NCBI RefSeq assembly: GCF_000812685.1
Contig: NZ_JWIF01000056.1
Coordinates: forward strand, 531,920 to 595,919
Direction: 5' to 3'
From: Halocynthiibacter namhaensis
Lineage (GTDB): Bacteria; Pseudomonadota; Alphaproteobacteria; Rhodobacterales; Rhodobacteraceae
Length of the DNA stretch: 64,000 bases
The position numbers and the translations under genes are program-made. Under the pieces are notes generated by a model, which was given only the letters and a program-made list of their open reading frames with translations, was not told the DNA's origin and did not search any database. Within the stretch, counting starts at the first letter, position 1; each line of letters begins with the position of its first letter. Below, piece by piece: positions 9,019 through 18,221 of the stretch.

Positions 9019-9309
9019 TTACTTGGCCAAGGCTTTCCGTACGACCGCAACAATGGCCAAAACAACACCACCGCCAACACCACCAGAGGCGAGTTGACCA
9101 ACAATTGCACCAATGTCCATGCCACCACCTGCGGCTGCATCGGCAAGTCCACCTGCACCGACCATGCTTGGGATTGTACCGCCAAGCCCACCACCGACAA
9201 TGCCCGCGATAGAGTTGATCAACGTACCTTGGTTCAGATCTTTCAGTGCGCCACCTGCGACGTTACCACCGACAGCACCTGCAACCAGACTGATAATAGT
9301 TCCCAACAT
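9019..9309 (-). CDS. Small glycine-rich membrane-like protein
   Basis: Function not known. 96 aa, dominated by Gly, Ala, Val and Ile with repeated GxxxG-type spacing (VAGAVGGNVAGGAL, GIVGGGLGGTIPS, GGVGGGVVLAIV) and a basic C-terminus, a pattern of glycine-zipper membrane insertion. Similar Rhodobacterales proteins are, as I remember, sometimes mislabelled as DNA methyltransferases; nothing here supports that. Own terminator downstream, so monocistronic. Could be a pore-forming or envelope stress peptide; this is speculation. Confidence 0.7.
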   Translation of the reverse strand: MLGTIISLVAGAVGGNVAGGALKDLNQGTLINSIAGIVGGGLGGTIPSMVGAGGLADAAAGGGMDIGAIVGQLASGGVGGGVVLAIVAVVRKALAK

Positions 9310-9558
9310 GTTGTACCCCTTACCGCTTTTTATAAAAACAGATGTAAGCCCATTCCCTGACTGCCCATCTGCACCCCGGTGTTTTACCGGTTGTGGAATA
9401 TAGTTAGGTTACGACGGGCATAAATTTCAGGGGAAAAGGGGAGCGGTTTTCCCGCAAGAAACAAAGCAAACGAATCTTTTGTTTTATTGCGGCTTGTGTA
9501 GTTACTGCGGAGTACGCATTCTATCAGGTAGTTCTATCAATGATACGGAGCGTATCTT

Positions 9559-9876
9559 ATGCGAAAATTTTCTAACATCATGTTTTGTATTGCGTCAATT
9601 TCCCTGTCGAATCTGGCAAACGCGGCACCGAGTCCGGGGCAGGTGTGCAATCAGATGATATCCGAGGGTCGCGGTAATGGTCAGAGTCAGGAAGACTGCC
9701 TGTGCTATTATCGCACTGCAGACGCTGTTCTGGACAATGACATCAAAGCGCTTTTGTTTGACTCATGGTACCACGGGACCGACAATATGCAGCGCGTAGC
9801 TGAGTTACCGCGCCAGGGACGTGTTAGGCGGCAGTTTCGCTCTCTGCAGCAAGAGATCAGAACCAATTGCCAATAG
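9559..9876 (+). CDS. Hypothetical exported protein
   Basis: Not recognised. Signal peptide ending in ANA (residues 1-22), then a short mature domain with four Cys (QVCNQM, EDCLCYY, terminal NCQ), suggesting disulfide bonds in the periplasm. ATG 9559 has GGAG 8 nt upstream. Convergent with smpB, separated by only 7 nt. Confidence 0.7.
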   Translation: MRKFSNIMFCIASISLSNLANAAPSPGQVCNQMISEGRGNGQSQEDCLCYYRTADAVLDNDIKALLFDSWYHGTDNMQRVAELPRQGRVRRQFRSLQQEIRTNCQ

Positions 9877-9883
9877 TCGGAGA

Positions 9884-10366
9884 TCAGCCTTCTTTCAGCA
9901 GCCGCTGTTTCTGACGGCCCCAATCGCGTTTGGCTTCTGTCGCGCGTTTGTCGTGGTTCTGTTTGCCTTTGGCGATGCCAAGCTTAATCTTAACCCGGCC
10001 AACATGGTTGAAATACATCACCAGCGGCACAAGGGTCATGCCCTTGCGTGACGTCGCCTGCCAAAGCCGCGACAGTTCTTTGCGTGACACCATCAATTTG
10101 CGACGTCGCTTCTCTTCGTGACCAAACATCACCGCCTGCTTATAAGGCGCAACATAACTGTTCACGAGCCAAAGTTCGCCCTCCTCAACCGCTGCATAAC
10201 TTTCGGCGATATTGGTCTGACCCACCCGCATTGATTTCACTTCGGACCCTTCAAGCACGACACCACATTCTATGTCATCTTCGATGGCATAGTCATAGCG
10301 CGCGCGCCGGTTCTCAGCGATCACTTTGTAATTACGGTCTTCTGCGGATTTGGGTTTCTTAGCCAT
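9884..10366 (-). CDS. smpB: SsrA-binding protein SmpB
   Basis: Partner of tmRNA in trans-translation, delivering it to stalled ribosomes. Family hallmarks: [45 protein letters not shown] and the [19 protein letters not shown] region with a basic C-terminal tail that enters the mRNA channel. 160 aa. The ssrA gene itself is not in this window. dapA lies upstream on the same strand, but 163 bp of palindromic repeat separates them. Confidence 0.97.
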   Translation of the reverse strand: MAKKPKSAEDRNYKVIAENRRARYDYAIEDDIECGVVLEGSEVKSMRVGQTNIAESYAAVEEGELWLVNSYVAPYKQAVMFGHEEKRRRKLMVSRKELSRLWQATSRKGMTLVPLVMYFNHVGRVKIKLGIAKGKQNHDKRATEAKRDWGRQKQRLLKEG

Positions 10367-10445
10367 AAAGGTGATCTATGCGCTCAGGCCACAGGTGTAA
10401 AGTGGCACCCGTCAGAGATGGGCACCCCTCGTCTTTCTTATTAGC

Positions 10446-10512
10446 GGAAATATCCCGGGGGTGTGGGGGCTGGCCCCCACTGAATGTTGTGTGTGGGGGC
10501 CAGCCCCCACGC
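10446..10512. repeat. Paired GGGGGCTGGCCCCC palindromes forming a long inverted repeat
   Basis: A motif GGAAATATCCCGGGGGTGT leads into GTGGGGGCTGGCCCCCAC (10463-10480); its reverse complement follows at 10493-10510. Each copy is self-palindromic and the two can also pair with each other over 18 bp with a 12-nt loop. The same leader and palindrome recur at 13588-13620. Position between dapA and smpB suggests transcription attenuation or a REP-like dispersed element. Confidence 0.8.
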
Positions 10513-10529
10513 TGTGTTCTTGGTCGGGA

Positions 10530-11405
10530 TCAGTTGATCAGGCCAGCGTGACGCATAGCGGCATCAATCTGCGCTTTCGTCTCATCCAACAGACCTGTCA
10601 AAGGTGAACGCACCTCTTCCGAACACAGGCCCAGTTTCGACAAACCATATTTCGCGCCAGTCAGGCCGGGTTCAATAAAAATTGCCTCATGCAGGGGCAT
10701 CAATTTGTCTTGGTATTCCAGAGCTTTGGCGTAATCACCTGCAAGCGTCGCCGCTTGGAATTCTGCACAAAGACGCGGCGCTACGTTTGCAGTCACCGAA
10801 ATGCAGCCAACACCGCCATGGGCATTAAACCCAAGGGCAGAGGCATCTTCGCCAGACAGCTGCACAAAATCAGCACCGCAGCTTGCACGCTGTTGGCTGA
10901 CGCGTGCGATATCGCCGGTCGCATCTTTCACAGCCACTATGCGCGGTAGTTTTGCCAACTCACCCATGGTCTCCGGTGTCATATCCACAACGGAGCGGCC
11001 CGGAATGTTGTAAATCACAATCGGAAGTTCACAAGCATCATGTGCAGCTTTGAAATGTGCGTAAAGTCCGCGTTGGGTTGGTTTGTTATAATAAGGCGTT
11101 ACAACCAAACCTGCCGTCGCACCAACACGCTCCGCATGCTGAAGAAAGCGAATGGTTTCAACGGTGTTGTTGGATCCAGCTCCAGCAATCACCGGGATAC
11201 GCCCAGCAACAACTTCCACCACAGCTTCGATCACCGCTTCATGTTCTTCATGAGACAGGGTTGGGCTTTCGCCAGTTGTGCCCACTGGCACCAGACCATC
11301 AGATCCCTGTGCAATATGCCACTCAACAAGCTTCTTCAGCGCGACAAAATCCACCTGGCCGTCTTTCAACGGCGTAACCAATGCGGGCAATGAGCCAGTA
11401 AACAT
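10530..11405 (-). CDS. dapA: 4-hydroxy-tetrahydrodipicolinate synthase
   Basis: First committed step of the diaminopimelate/lysine pathway: condensation of pyruvate with aspartate semialdehyde. TIM-barrel family signatures: [12 protein letters not shown], active-site Tyr about residue 132 ([10 protein letters not shown]), Schiff-base Lys about residue 160 (VAVKDATGD), and [13 protein letters not shown]. 291 aa is standard. Divergent from the slt gene. Supplies peptidoglycan precursor in a window rich in cell-wall enzymes, although no shared operon is visible. Confidence 0.97.
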   Translation of the reverse strand: MFTGSLPALVTPLKDGQVDFVALKKLVEWHIAQGSDGLVPVGTTGESPTLSHEEHEAVIEAVVEVVAGRIPVIAGAGSNNTVETIRFLQHAERVGATAGLVVTPYYNKPTQRGLYAHFKAAHDACELPIVIYNIPGRSVVDMTPETMGELAKLPRIVAVKDATGDIARVSQQRASCGADFVQLSGEDASALGFNAHGGVGCISVTANVAPRLCAEFQAATLAGDYAKALEYQDKLMPLHEAIFIEPGLTGAKYGLSKLGLCSEEVRSPLTGLLDETKAQIDAAMRHAGLIN

Positions 11406-11569
11406 GATACGCTTCCTTCGTGTTGCGGGCGATTTGTCGCCAGGGGAAATATTTCGCGGCGGATCAGCGCCACCGCGCCTCTCTATCCGGGATTGTGACT
11501 TGTTGGAAGGGGGAGATCGGTTAGATTTGCGCCCAAAACAGCGTGATTCTGCGCAAAACGAGGAATATA

Positions 11570-13531
11570 GTGGTGCGAACAGGTTTTCAATTCATCTTTA
11601 CGCTGTGTTGTGCGGCGATTCTGTCGCTGTCTGCGGTCCAGGCTCAGTCGCGTCAGGAAGCTGCCGCTTTGTCTCGCGCTTTGGAAGCCGCCACTGCGAA
11701 AAACTGGTCTGCTGCGCTATCTGCTGCTCGCGGGTCAGGTGCGGTTGGTAGAGATGTGGTTCAGTGGCTTCGCCTGCGTTCTCCAGAAGGAGATTTCTCT
11801 GAGTATCGCGATTTTCTTTCGCGAAATGCCGACTGGCCTGGATTGAAACTTATGCGTCGTCGGGGCGAAGCAAGCATTGATGAAAATACCCCGCTGCGTC
11901 AGGTCGTGGCCTATTTCGCGGATCAGAAACCACAGACCGGCCATGGCGCGCTGTATTACGCCCGTGCGCTGCGCGAAACCGGCAACCCCAATGCCTCACG
12001 TGCCCAGATTGTGCTGGCGTGGCAAACACTTGCCGTGAAGAAAGACGAAGACCGAGAGATCTATCTTGGCCGCTATGCCAATCTTCTGGCCGATCACCAC
12101 AATGCCCGGATGGATCATTTCCTGTGGCGTGCGGATCGTGCGGAAATTGCGAAAATGATGCCGTTGGTGTCTGAGGGTTGGCAAGCGTTGGCCCGCGCCC
12201 GCATGGGATTGCGCCGCGATGAAGACGGTGTCGATGGCTTAATTGAAGCTGTGCCCGCCCGCCTGCAGAATGACCCCGGCCTTGCTTGGGAACGCTTCAC
12301 CTGGCGCGCGCGCAAGGGCCGGTATGACAGCGCGGCTGACCTTGCGATTTCACAGGCACGCAGCGATGCAGGCACTGGGGATGCCAACCGCTGGGGCCAT
12401 TGGCAGCGCGCCATTGCCCGCCAGTTGATGCGCGACGGCAAAAACCGCGCCGCTTATCGTTTGGCGGCAAATCATGGGATGACATCAGGCAGCAATTTTG
12501 CAGATCTGGAATGGCTTGCGGGATATATTGCGCTGCGTAAACTCAATGACGCCGAAACTGCCGCCAGCCATTTTGCGCGTTTTAAGGGTGCAGTTTTCAG
12601 CCCCATCAGCCTTGGTCGTGCGGGATATTGGCAGGGCCGTGCGCAGGAAAAATTGGGCAATGACGTTCGCGCCGCCGAATTCTACCGGGAAGGTGCGCGG
12701 TATCAAACAAGTTTTTATGGCCAACTTGCGGCGGAACGCGTGGGTGTTGCGATGGATGCACGCATGACAGGCGGCGAAGATTTCGCCAATTGGCGCAATG
12801 CACCCTTTCTCAAAAGCACCGTGTTTCAAGCTGGATTTCTTTTGCAACAAGCGGGGGATTTGTCCCTGTCCGAACGTTTCCTGACCCATCTCACCGAAGG
12901 CCTACCTCGCGCAGAAATTGGGCAACTTGGAAACCTTGCCATCGCGTTGGAAGAACCTCATTTGGCGGTGATGATTGGTAAGCGCGCAGCCTCACGGGGT
13001 TTGACCCTACATGCAGCCTACTACCCGTTGCACCGTCTGGCGGAAGGCAGTCTGCCAGTGGTGCCAGAACTTGCGCTGTCGATTGCCCGACGCGAAAGTG
13101 AATTCGATCCGGTGGTGATCTCGGGGGCGGGTGCACGCGGCTTGATGCAACTTATGCCGCGCACAGCGCAACAGGTCGCGGGGGAATTGGGCATTCGTTA
13201 TAACCTTCAGGGTCTGACCGCAGATCCCGAATATAACGCACGCCTTGGCTCTACCTATCTCGCGGGCTTGGTTGAAGAATTTGGTACGGCCTACCCACTG
13301 GTTGCCGCTGGGTATAACGCTGGACCGTCCCGGCCTATTCGTTGGATGGAACGCTATGGTGATCCAAGGCGCGAACGCACGGATCCCATAGATTGGATCG
13401 AACACATCCCCTTCCGTGAAACTCGCAACTATGTGATGCGTGTGATGGAAAGTATGGTGGTTTATCGGGCGCGCTTATCGGGTCAGACCAGCCCCATTCG
13501 TCTTTCAGAGGAACTCCGTCGGACTCGCTAG
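11570..13531 (+). CDS. slt: Soluble lytic murein transglycosylase
   Basis: Periplasmic enzyme cleaving peptidoglycan to 1,6-anhydro-muropeptides. A signal peptide ends in AVQAQ; a long alpha-helical superhelix (residues about 40-450) precedes the GH23 catalytic domain with Glu in ARRESEFDP, then [10 protein letters not shown], and the NAGPSR motif. The earliest GTG (11543) has no ribosome site; GTG 11570 has CGAGGA 5-6 nt upstream and gives 653 aa. GTG 11573 is a near equivalent. Ends near a palindromic terminator shared with the convergent EamA gene. Confidence 0.92.
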   Translation: MVRTGFQFIFTLCCAAILSLSAVQAQSRQEAAALSRALEAATAKNWSAALSAARGSGAVGRDVVQWLRLRSPEGDFSEYRDFLSRNADWPGLKLMRRRGEASIDENTPLRQVVAYFADQKPQTGHGALYYARALRETGNPNASRAQIVLAWQTLAVKKDEDREIYLGRYANLLADHHNARMDHFLWRADRAEIAKMMPLVSEGWQALARARMGLRRDEDGVDGLIEAVPARLQNDPGLAWERFTWRARKGRYDSAADLAISQARSDAGTGDANRWGHWQRAIARQLMRDGKNRAAYRLAANHGMTSGSNFADLEWLAGYIALRKLNDAETAASHFARFKGAVFSPISLGRAGYWQGRAQEKLGNDVRAAEFYREGARYQTSFYGQLAAERVGVAMDARMTGGEDFANWRNAPFLKSTVFQAGFLLQQAGDLSLSERFLTHLTEGLPRAEIGQLGNLAIALEEPHLAVMIGKRAASRGLTLHAAYYPLHRLAEGSLPVVPELALSIARRESEFDPVVISGAGARGLMQLMPRTAQQVAGELGIRYNLQGLTADPEYNARLGSTYLAGLVEEFGTAYPLVAAGYNAGPSRPIRWMERYGDPRRERTDPIDWIEHIPFRETRNYVMRVMESMVVYRARLSGQTSPIRLSEELRRTR

Positions 13532-13587
13532 TGTTCGATCACTCACCGCAACAGATTGCCCTTCGGGTGTTTGCTTTCTTTTCAGCA

Positions 13588-13626
13588 GAAATATCCCGGG
13601 GGTGCGGGGGCTGGCCCCCGTTTTTC
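13588..13626 (+). terminator. Terminator built from the dispersed GGGGGCTGGCCCCC palindrome
   Basis: Same AGAAATATCCCGGGGGTG leader as at 10446, then CGGGGGCTGGCCCCCG followed by TTTTT, which makes this copy a plausible rho-independent terminator for slt. On the minus strand it would lie just past the EamA stop but lacks a T run. Confidence 0.8.
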
Positions 13627-13633
13627 TTGCTAT

Positions 13634-14512
13634 TTAACGTGTCGCCTGTTTTGTGGCGACCCTTTCGCGCCAAAGGGCAAAGACGCCTGCGCCGACTACC
13701 ACAACCGCACCGATCATCACGTTAGTGCGCAGAGTTTCCCCAAGCAGGGTCACGCCGATGATGCTGACCCAGACCAGCTGCAAATACGCGAAGGGCTGTA
13801 CGGCGCTGGCTTCGGCCACGGCGTAGCATTTGATCAACAACCAATGCCCCAGAACCCCTGAGAAACACAGGGTGATCATCCAGACCCAATCGTTGGGTGC
13901 CATTGGCTTCCAGAACCAAATGCCAACCAATGTCATGGCTGCGGATCCCGCAATCCCGGTCCAGAAAAAGCTAACCATTGCACTGTCTTTGCGCGAAGCA
14001 TAACGCGTCAATAGTCCGTATAGCGCGAACATTGCAGCCCCCAATAATGGGACCAACGCCGCAACAGAGAACACGCCGCCACTTGGTTGTAAAATGATCA
14101 AAATACCAAAAAATCCAATGACAATCGCTGCCATCCGTTTCCAACCCACCTGTTCCCCTAGGACAGGGCCGGAAAGCAGGGCGACAATAAGCGGGTAACA
14201 GGCAAATACAGCGTGGGATTCAATTAGGCCCAACCAGACAAAAGCAATCACTGTGACGCAAATTTCTGCGGCCAGAAGCACGCCACGAAACACTTGTAGG
14301 CCCAGCTGTTCTGTCTTCAATGCTTGGCTTAGAATGCCTTGTTGTTTTGCCAGAAAGATCACGAATGCCGCGAAAAACCAATAGCGGATCATCACCACCA
14401 TCAACACGTTGTATTCTTCCGCCAAATGCCGTGATAGCCCGTCTTGTACCGCGAAAACCAAGGTCGTGGCGAACATCAGCCAGATGCCCAGACGGGTGTT
14501 ATTCTCACTCAT
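13634..14512 (-). CDS. DMT superfamily transporter (EamA)
   Basis: Inner-membrane exporter or carrier of the drug/metabolite type; substrate unknown. Two EamA repeats give ten predicted membrane segments, beginning LGIWLMFATTLVFAVQDGLSRHL and with the mid-protein GVLLAAEICVTVIAFVWLGL. 292 aa. Its start overlaps the stop of mnmD by 4 nt, so it is translated from the mnmD transcript; no functional link to tRNA modification is obvious. Confidence 0.88.
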   Translation of the reverse strand: MSENNTRLGIWLMFATTLVFAVQDGLSRHLAEEYNVLMVVMIRYWFFAAFVIFLAKQQGILSQALKTEQLGLQVFRGVLLAAEICVTVIAFVWLGLIESHAVFACYPLIVALLSGPVLGEQVGWKRMAAIVIGFFGILIILQPSGGVFSVAALVPLLGAAMFALYGLLTRYASRKDSAMVSFFWTGIAGSAAMTLVGIWFWKPMAPNDWVWMITLCFSGVLGHWLLIKCYAVAEASAVQPFAYLQLVWVSIIGVTLLGETLRTNVMIGAVVVVGAGVFALWRERVATKQATR

Positions 14513-15192
14513 GTCGCGGTCCTTAATGTTCCGATGCTCATGTGGCGCTTGCGACCAAAACCGGGCGCGCGGGTCACGTCAAAGCCGGCTTCGTCCAATG
14601 TGCGGCGCACAAATCCTGCTGCTGTGTATGTCGCAAAACTGCCGTCTTTGGCTGTGTGGTTTGCGACCTCATGTAAAATATTTTCGGACCAAAGCTCTGG
14701 GTTCTTTGCGGGTGAAAAACCATCAAGAAACCAAGCGTTTGCGCGCAAATCTAATGTGGGTAAGGTTTCGCGTGCGTCGCCAATATGGATGTTTGCGACG
14801 AGGCCGGGCATCTCGATCCGACGCGCACCTGCTGCCCATTGCTCTAGGAAAGGCGCGGCAATTGCGTGGGCTTCTGGAAAATGGGCAAGGGCTTGATCCA
14901 TTTCGCTGGCCTGCATGGGAAAGGCCTCAAAGGATGTGAAATATAACGTGCCAACTTGCCCATTCTCGCGCCAAGCCAGAAGGCTGGCCAACATGTTTAA
15001 CCCGGTGCCAAAGCCAAGTTCGGCCACATGAAACCCATCGCAAAACCGGGCGGGCAGATCATTGCCTGCCAAAAACACGTGGCGGGTTTCTTCCAGCCCG
15101 TTCACCACGGAAAAATATGGATCATCAAAGCGATCTGAAACGGGCACGCCATCATCGCGCCAGACCAGAAGTGGGTCGTGAGTGTCTTGCAT
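14509..15192 (-). CDS. mnmD: MnmD: tRNA (mnm5s2U34) methyltransferase, stand-alone
   Basis: SAM-dependent methylation of nm5(s2)U to mnm5(s2)U at the wobble position of tRNAs. Matches the N-terminal half of E. coli MnmC: FLAGNDLPARF, SAM loop ELGFGTGLNML, and the catalytic/structural DGFSPAKNPELW. 227 aa, single domain, lacking the FAD half. The FAD half is encoded by the divergent neighbour at 15253, with the two start sites about 60 bp apart, so the bifunctional enzyme is split here. Confidence 0.9.
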   Translation of the reverse strand: MQDTHDPLLVWRDDGVPVSDRFDDPYFSVVNGLEETRHVFLAGNDLPARFCDGFHVAELGFGTGLNMLASLLAWRENGQVGTLYFTSFEAFPMQASEMDQALAHFPEAHAIAAPFLEQWAAGARRIEMPGLVANIHIGDARETLPTLDLRANAWFLDGFSPAKNPELWSENILHEVANHTAKDGSFATYTAAGFVRRTLDEAGFDVTRAPGFGRKRHMSIGTLRTAT

Positions 15193-15252
15193 AAGCTTTC
15201 CTAAAGGTGCACAGGGAAGGTGCAGAATTCACCATTACGAAAGCACGCAGAA

Positions 15253-16302
15253 ATGGCAATGGCAGATGTGACGATCTTTGGCGCGGGCATTGCAGGGATG
15301 ACCTTGGCTTGGACGTGTTTGCAACGTGGTGCCAAGGTGCAGATCTGGGACAAACGCGCCCCCGGGGCCGGGGCCAGCGGTGGATTGGTGGGGGCGCTTG
15401 CGCCGCATGTGCCGGAACAGTGGATTCCGAAGAAAGCGTTTCAATTGGAAAGCCTTTTGATGGCGGAACCTTTCTGGACTGAAATTGGCGGGGCTGCTGG
15501 GAAAGATCCAGGATACAGCCGATCTGGCCGTTTGCAGGCGATCGCGGATGGCGCGGGGTTGTTGCTGGCGCGGTCGCGGCATGAAAACGCGAAAGTTCTT
15601 TGGGAAGGGAAGGCGCGTTGGGATGTGGTTCAGGCTGCTCAAGTCGGGTCATGGGCACCGCGCAGCGAAAGCGGCTGGCTTGTGCACGACACGCTGACTG
15701 CGCGATTGAACCCCCGTCTGGCATGCGCTGCTTTGGTGGCAGCCATTGAATCTGAAGGCGGACAGATCCTGACCGGAAATACACCACCAGATTTGGAAGG
15801 CAAAATCGTTTACGCCACGGGGTATGAAGGCCTGTTAGAGTTTTCCGAAGCCATGGGCCGAGAAGTCGGAAATGGCGTGAAAGGGCAGGGTGCCTTGCTG
15901 AAGTATGACGCAGGCAACGCGCCACAACTGTTTGCCGAAGGCGTGCATGTGGTGCCGCATTCCAATGGGACCGTTGCTGTTGGATCAACCAGTGAACGTT
16001 ATTACGACACACCGGACGTCGTGGATGAACAACTAGATGCTGTGATTGAAAAAGCCATGCAAGTGGTGCCCGTTTTGCAAGGCGCAGAAGTGGTGGATCG
16101 TTGGGCCGGTGTGCGCCCGCGTGCGAAAACACGGGCGCCGATGATTGGCCCCGTGCCAGATACAAAAGACGTATTCATCAGCAACGGTGGCTTCAAGATC
16201 GGCTTTGGCATGGCGCCAAAAGTTGCAACGATTATGGCGGACTTGATCTTGGATGGTATTGATACAATTCCAGATGATTTTCGGGTCGAGGCTAGCCTGT
16301 AG
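15253..16302 (+). CDS. FAD-dependent oxidoreductase, MnmC C-terminal-like
   Basis: DAO-fold flavoprotein. Dinucleotide-binding VTIFGAGIAGMTLAW at the N-terminus, then GGLVGALAPHVPE, and C-terminal GVRPRAKTRAPMIGP and NGGFKIGFGMAP, which resemble the MnmC2 domain that oxidatively removes the carboxymethyl group from cmnm5(s2)U34. 349 aa from ATG 15253; ATG 15259 is possible. Adjacent and divergent to mnmD, supporting the same tRNA modification role; a generic glycine/D-amino-acid oxidase function is the alternative. Confidence 0.82.
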   Translation: MAMADVTIFGAGIAGMTLAWTCLQRGAKVQIWDKRAPGAGASGGLVGALAPHVPEQWIPKKAFQLESLLMAEPFWTEIGGAAGKDPGYSRSGRLQAIADGAGLLLARSRHENAKVLWEGKARWDVVQAAQVGSWAPRSESGWLVHDTLTARLNPRLACAALVAAIESEGGQILTGNTPPDLEGKIVYATGYEGLLEFSEAMGREVGNGVKGQGALLKYDAGNAPQLFAEGVHVVPHSNGTVAVGSTSERYYDTPDVVDEQLDAVIEKAMQVVPVLQGAEVVDRWAGVRPRAKTRAPMIGPVPDTKDVFISNGGFKIGFGMAPKVATIMADLILDGIDTIPDDFRVEASL

Positions 16303-16362
16303 CGGAGCCAGCCAGTAATTTGTTGCTTGGCGGCCGGGATAGCCCCGGCCATACGGATGGAT

Positions 16363-16902
16363 TTAGCGCGCGGCACTTGCCTTCAATCCATCCATCAGCC
16401 CAGACAGCGCTTTGACATAACGTGGGTTGGTCAATTGACCTTGCTCGTCAAATTCTGAAAATGCACTGGCGATCCCAACCTCGGGTCCGGTCAGTAGATG
16501 GGGTTGAAATGGCGTCATGGCGAGGCGAAGGCTGTAAGTTGCGCGTGCGCCACCCGTTCGACCTGCCGCTGCGCACAGGATGGCAACGGGTTTGTCTTGC
16601 CAGGGATTGCCTTCGGTGCGGCTGACCCAATCCAGTGCGTTTTTCAGTACTCCCGAAAGCGCTTGATTATATTCAGGGGTCGAGATGACAACAGCATCTG
16701 CCGCAGCAATTTGATCAGACAGGGTTTGCACACTGGTTGGAATGCCTTCGTTTTCCTCATCGTCGCCATCGTAGAGCGGTACGTTCAGATTGGCTTCGGT
16801 GAAAACAGCCCCTGACAGGCGGCCCGCTTCCCGGATCAGTTTGCGATTGAGAGATTCGGCGCGCAGTGCTCCGGAAATGCCAAGAAGTGAAAAGTCAGTC
16901 AT
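16363..16902 (-). CDS. NADPH-dependent FMN reductase
   Basis: Flavodoxin-like quinone/chromate reductase family. Begins LLGISGALRAESLNRKL, the FMN phosphate-binding loop, with VISTPEYNQALSGVLKNALDW in the middle, the motif shared by ArsH, ChrR and azoreductase-like proteins. 179 aa. Soluble; physiological substrate not determinable. Monocistronic, flanked downstream by a GGCCGGG/CCCGGCC hairpin at 16332-16350. Confidence 0.88.
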   Translation of the reverse strand: MTDFSLLGISGALRAESLNRKLIREAGRLSGAVFTEANLNVPLYDGDDEENEGIPTSVQTLSDQIAAADAVVISTPEYNQALSGVLKNALDWVSRTEGNPWQDKPVAILCAAAGRTGGARATYSLRLAMTPFQPHLLTGPEVGIASAFSEFDEQGQLTNPRYVKALSGLMDGLKASAAR

Positions 16903-17215
16903 GATGATTTACCCCGATTTGTATTACATGCCTGAACATGGCGGGTCGTCGCACCTAGGTAAACCATTTCATTATAAGCTTGAGCGAATGTAATGGAAGG
17001 AAGGGCGAGAAATAGGAAGAAAGTTGCGCGTTCCATGTGTGTCATATGTCGATAAATATTACGATCTGTTTGTGATTTGGAAATAAGGCGCTGGGTGTTT
17101 TGTCATTCACAAAGTTTCTATGAACTTACTGTTTATCGTGTTCTTGTTGAAATTGACGAATTGTTAACCCACGATGGATTATCCTAAATATGTACAGGTA
17201 ACGTTCGGAAAAAGC
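16903..17215. other. 313-bp intergenic region
   Basis: AT-rich, upstream of both flanking divergent genes, hence probably two promoters. No convincing ORF, repeat or RNA structure was seen. Confidence 0.5.
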
Positions 17216-17530
17216 ATGCTTAGATGGGGTCAGTTTGGCAGGGTTTTGACTTTGGTCATGTTGGTCGCGTCATGTGGCGGACCTGGTGTTCGCATGATGG
17301 GCGTTTCAAGTACGCGCGTAACCGTAGAGGGTTCAGTGTTCGAAGTGTATGTGAAAGGTAATGTGGCACAAGCTGTGCGAACGAATTTTGAGTTCCCTGC
17401 ACGGACCGGCACAATTTTCCCCAGGGCGCGCATCGCTATCGAACAGGCATCGGGTTGTCCTATCCGTGAGAATGCCATGTCCGGCGATGCCGCCCTGATC
17501 ACAGCCAAACTGAACTGTGCCAGAGATTAG
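17216..17530 (+). CDS. Small hypothetical lipoprotein
   Basis: Not recognised. From ATG 17216 (GGAAAAAG 7 nt upstream) the protein has a basic start, a hydrophobic core and the lipobox VASC, giving a lipidated Cys near residue 20. The mature region contains a beta-rich stretch and two Cys (SGCPI, LNC). 104 aa. The in-frame extension to 17174 lacks a ribosome site. Convergent with the GNAT gene. Confidence 0.65.
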   Translation: MLRWGQFGRVLTLVMLVASCGGPGVRMMGVSSTRVTVEGSVFEVYVKGNVAQAVRTNFEFPARTGTIFPRARIAIEQASGCPIRENAMSGDAALITAKLNCARD

Positions 17531-17543
17531 ATAGTGATTAGAT

Positions 17544-17996
17544 CTACAGAGTTTTTTCCATGAACAGGCTGATCGGGTCTTCAGGGTAACTCCCAAACGC
17601 ACCGCGATAGACATACCCATGATTTTCATACAGCCTATGGGCGGCCTTCAGGGTGTCGCCGGTTTCCAAACGGATCACGGTTTGATCTAGGCTGCATGCG
17701 ACATCATCAATGTGATCCAACAATCTTTTTCCAAGATTGTTTCCCCGGGCTGCTGGATCGACAAACATTGACTTTAGCTCGGCGTAGCCTGCTTTAATCG
17801 CCAAAGCCGCGCAGCCTAAGATTTCGCCGTCAACGCGTGCTACGAAAAAATGAATGTCGGGCGTGCATAGATCGTCGATCGACAAGTAGTGGTTGCTCTC
17901 TGCGGGAAATTTTTCCTGCATCAGGGCATGGCTCTGCTGCAAGAGACTGGTCGCAGCGGGGTCCCGAGGATCACCTTTTTCTATGACAACTGACAT
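17544..17996 (-). CDS. GNAT family N-acetyltransferase
   Basis: Acetyl-CoA dependent acyltransferase of unknown substrate. GNAT motif A is visible as AELKSMFVDPAARGNNLGKRLLDHI (Q/RxxGxG/A-type pyrophosphate loop), motif B as LYENHGYVYRGAF. 150 aa, single domain. Confidence 0.88.
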   Translation of the reverse strand: MSVVIEKGDPRDPAATSLLQQSHALMQEKFPAESNHYLSIDDLCTPDIHFFVARVDGEILGCAALAIKAGYAELKSMFVDPAARGNNLGKRLLDHIDDVACSLDQTVIRLETGDTLKAAHRLYENHGYVYRGAFGSYPEDPISLFMEKTL

Positions 17997-18071
17997 CTGA
18001 TTTCCCTTTTCTTGACTACGATAGGTTGGCGTTTGGCGGGGCTTTGACGCAAGCGCGAATATTTGAGGTGC

Positions 18072-18221
18072 TTAAAATTCTTGCACAGCCTTTTGTGGAA
18101 TGAAAGACACTGTATCGTCGCCGAAATAGATGGGATGTGGGATCCCCGTTGACACAATGCGACCAGTCTCACAAGCTAGCGTACCATTAGAATCAAAACA
18201 GGCAAATTTTGCAATTTTCAC
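18072..18221 (-). CDS. Possible 49-residue protein overlapping the smc start
   Basis: Found by reading the intergenic gap. GTG at 18221 opens a frame beginning KIAKFACFDSNGTLACETG, passing through IPHPIYFGDD and ending KAVQEF before TAA. Composition is protein-like (balanced acidic, aromatic, Gly/Pro turns). It overlaps the first 13 nt of smc on the other strand. No Shine-Dalgarno of note. It may be a real small gene, a remnant, or chance. Confidence 0.35.
   Translation of the reverse strand: MKIAKFACFDSNGTLACETGRIVSTGIPHPIYFGDDTVSFIPQKAVQEF

Noticed and set aside
15152..16165. 337-codon frame antisense to the FAD oxidoreductase
   Set aside because: Low-complexity Arg/Pro/Ser composition and covers mnmD start; no ribosome site.
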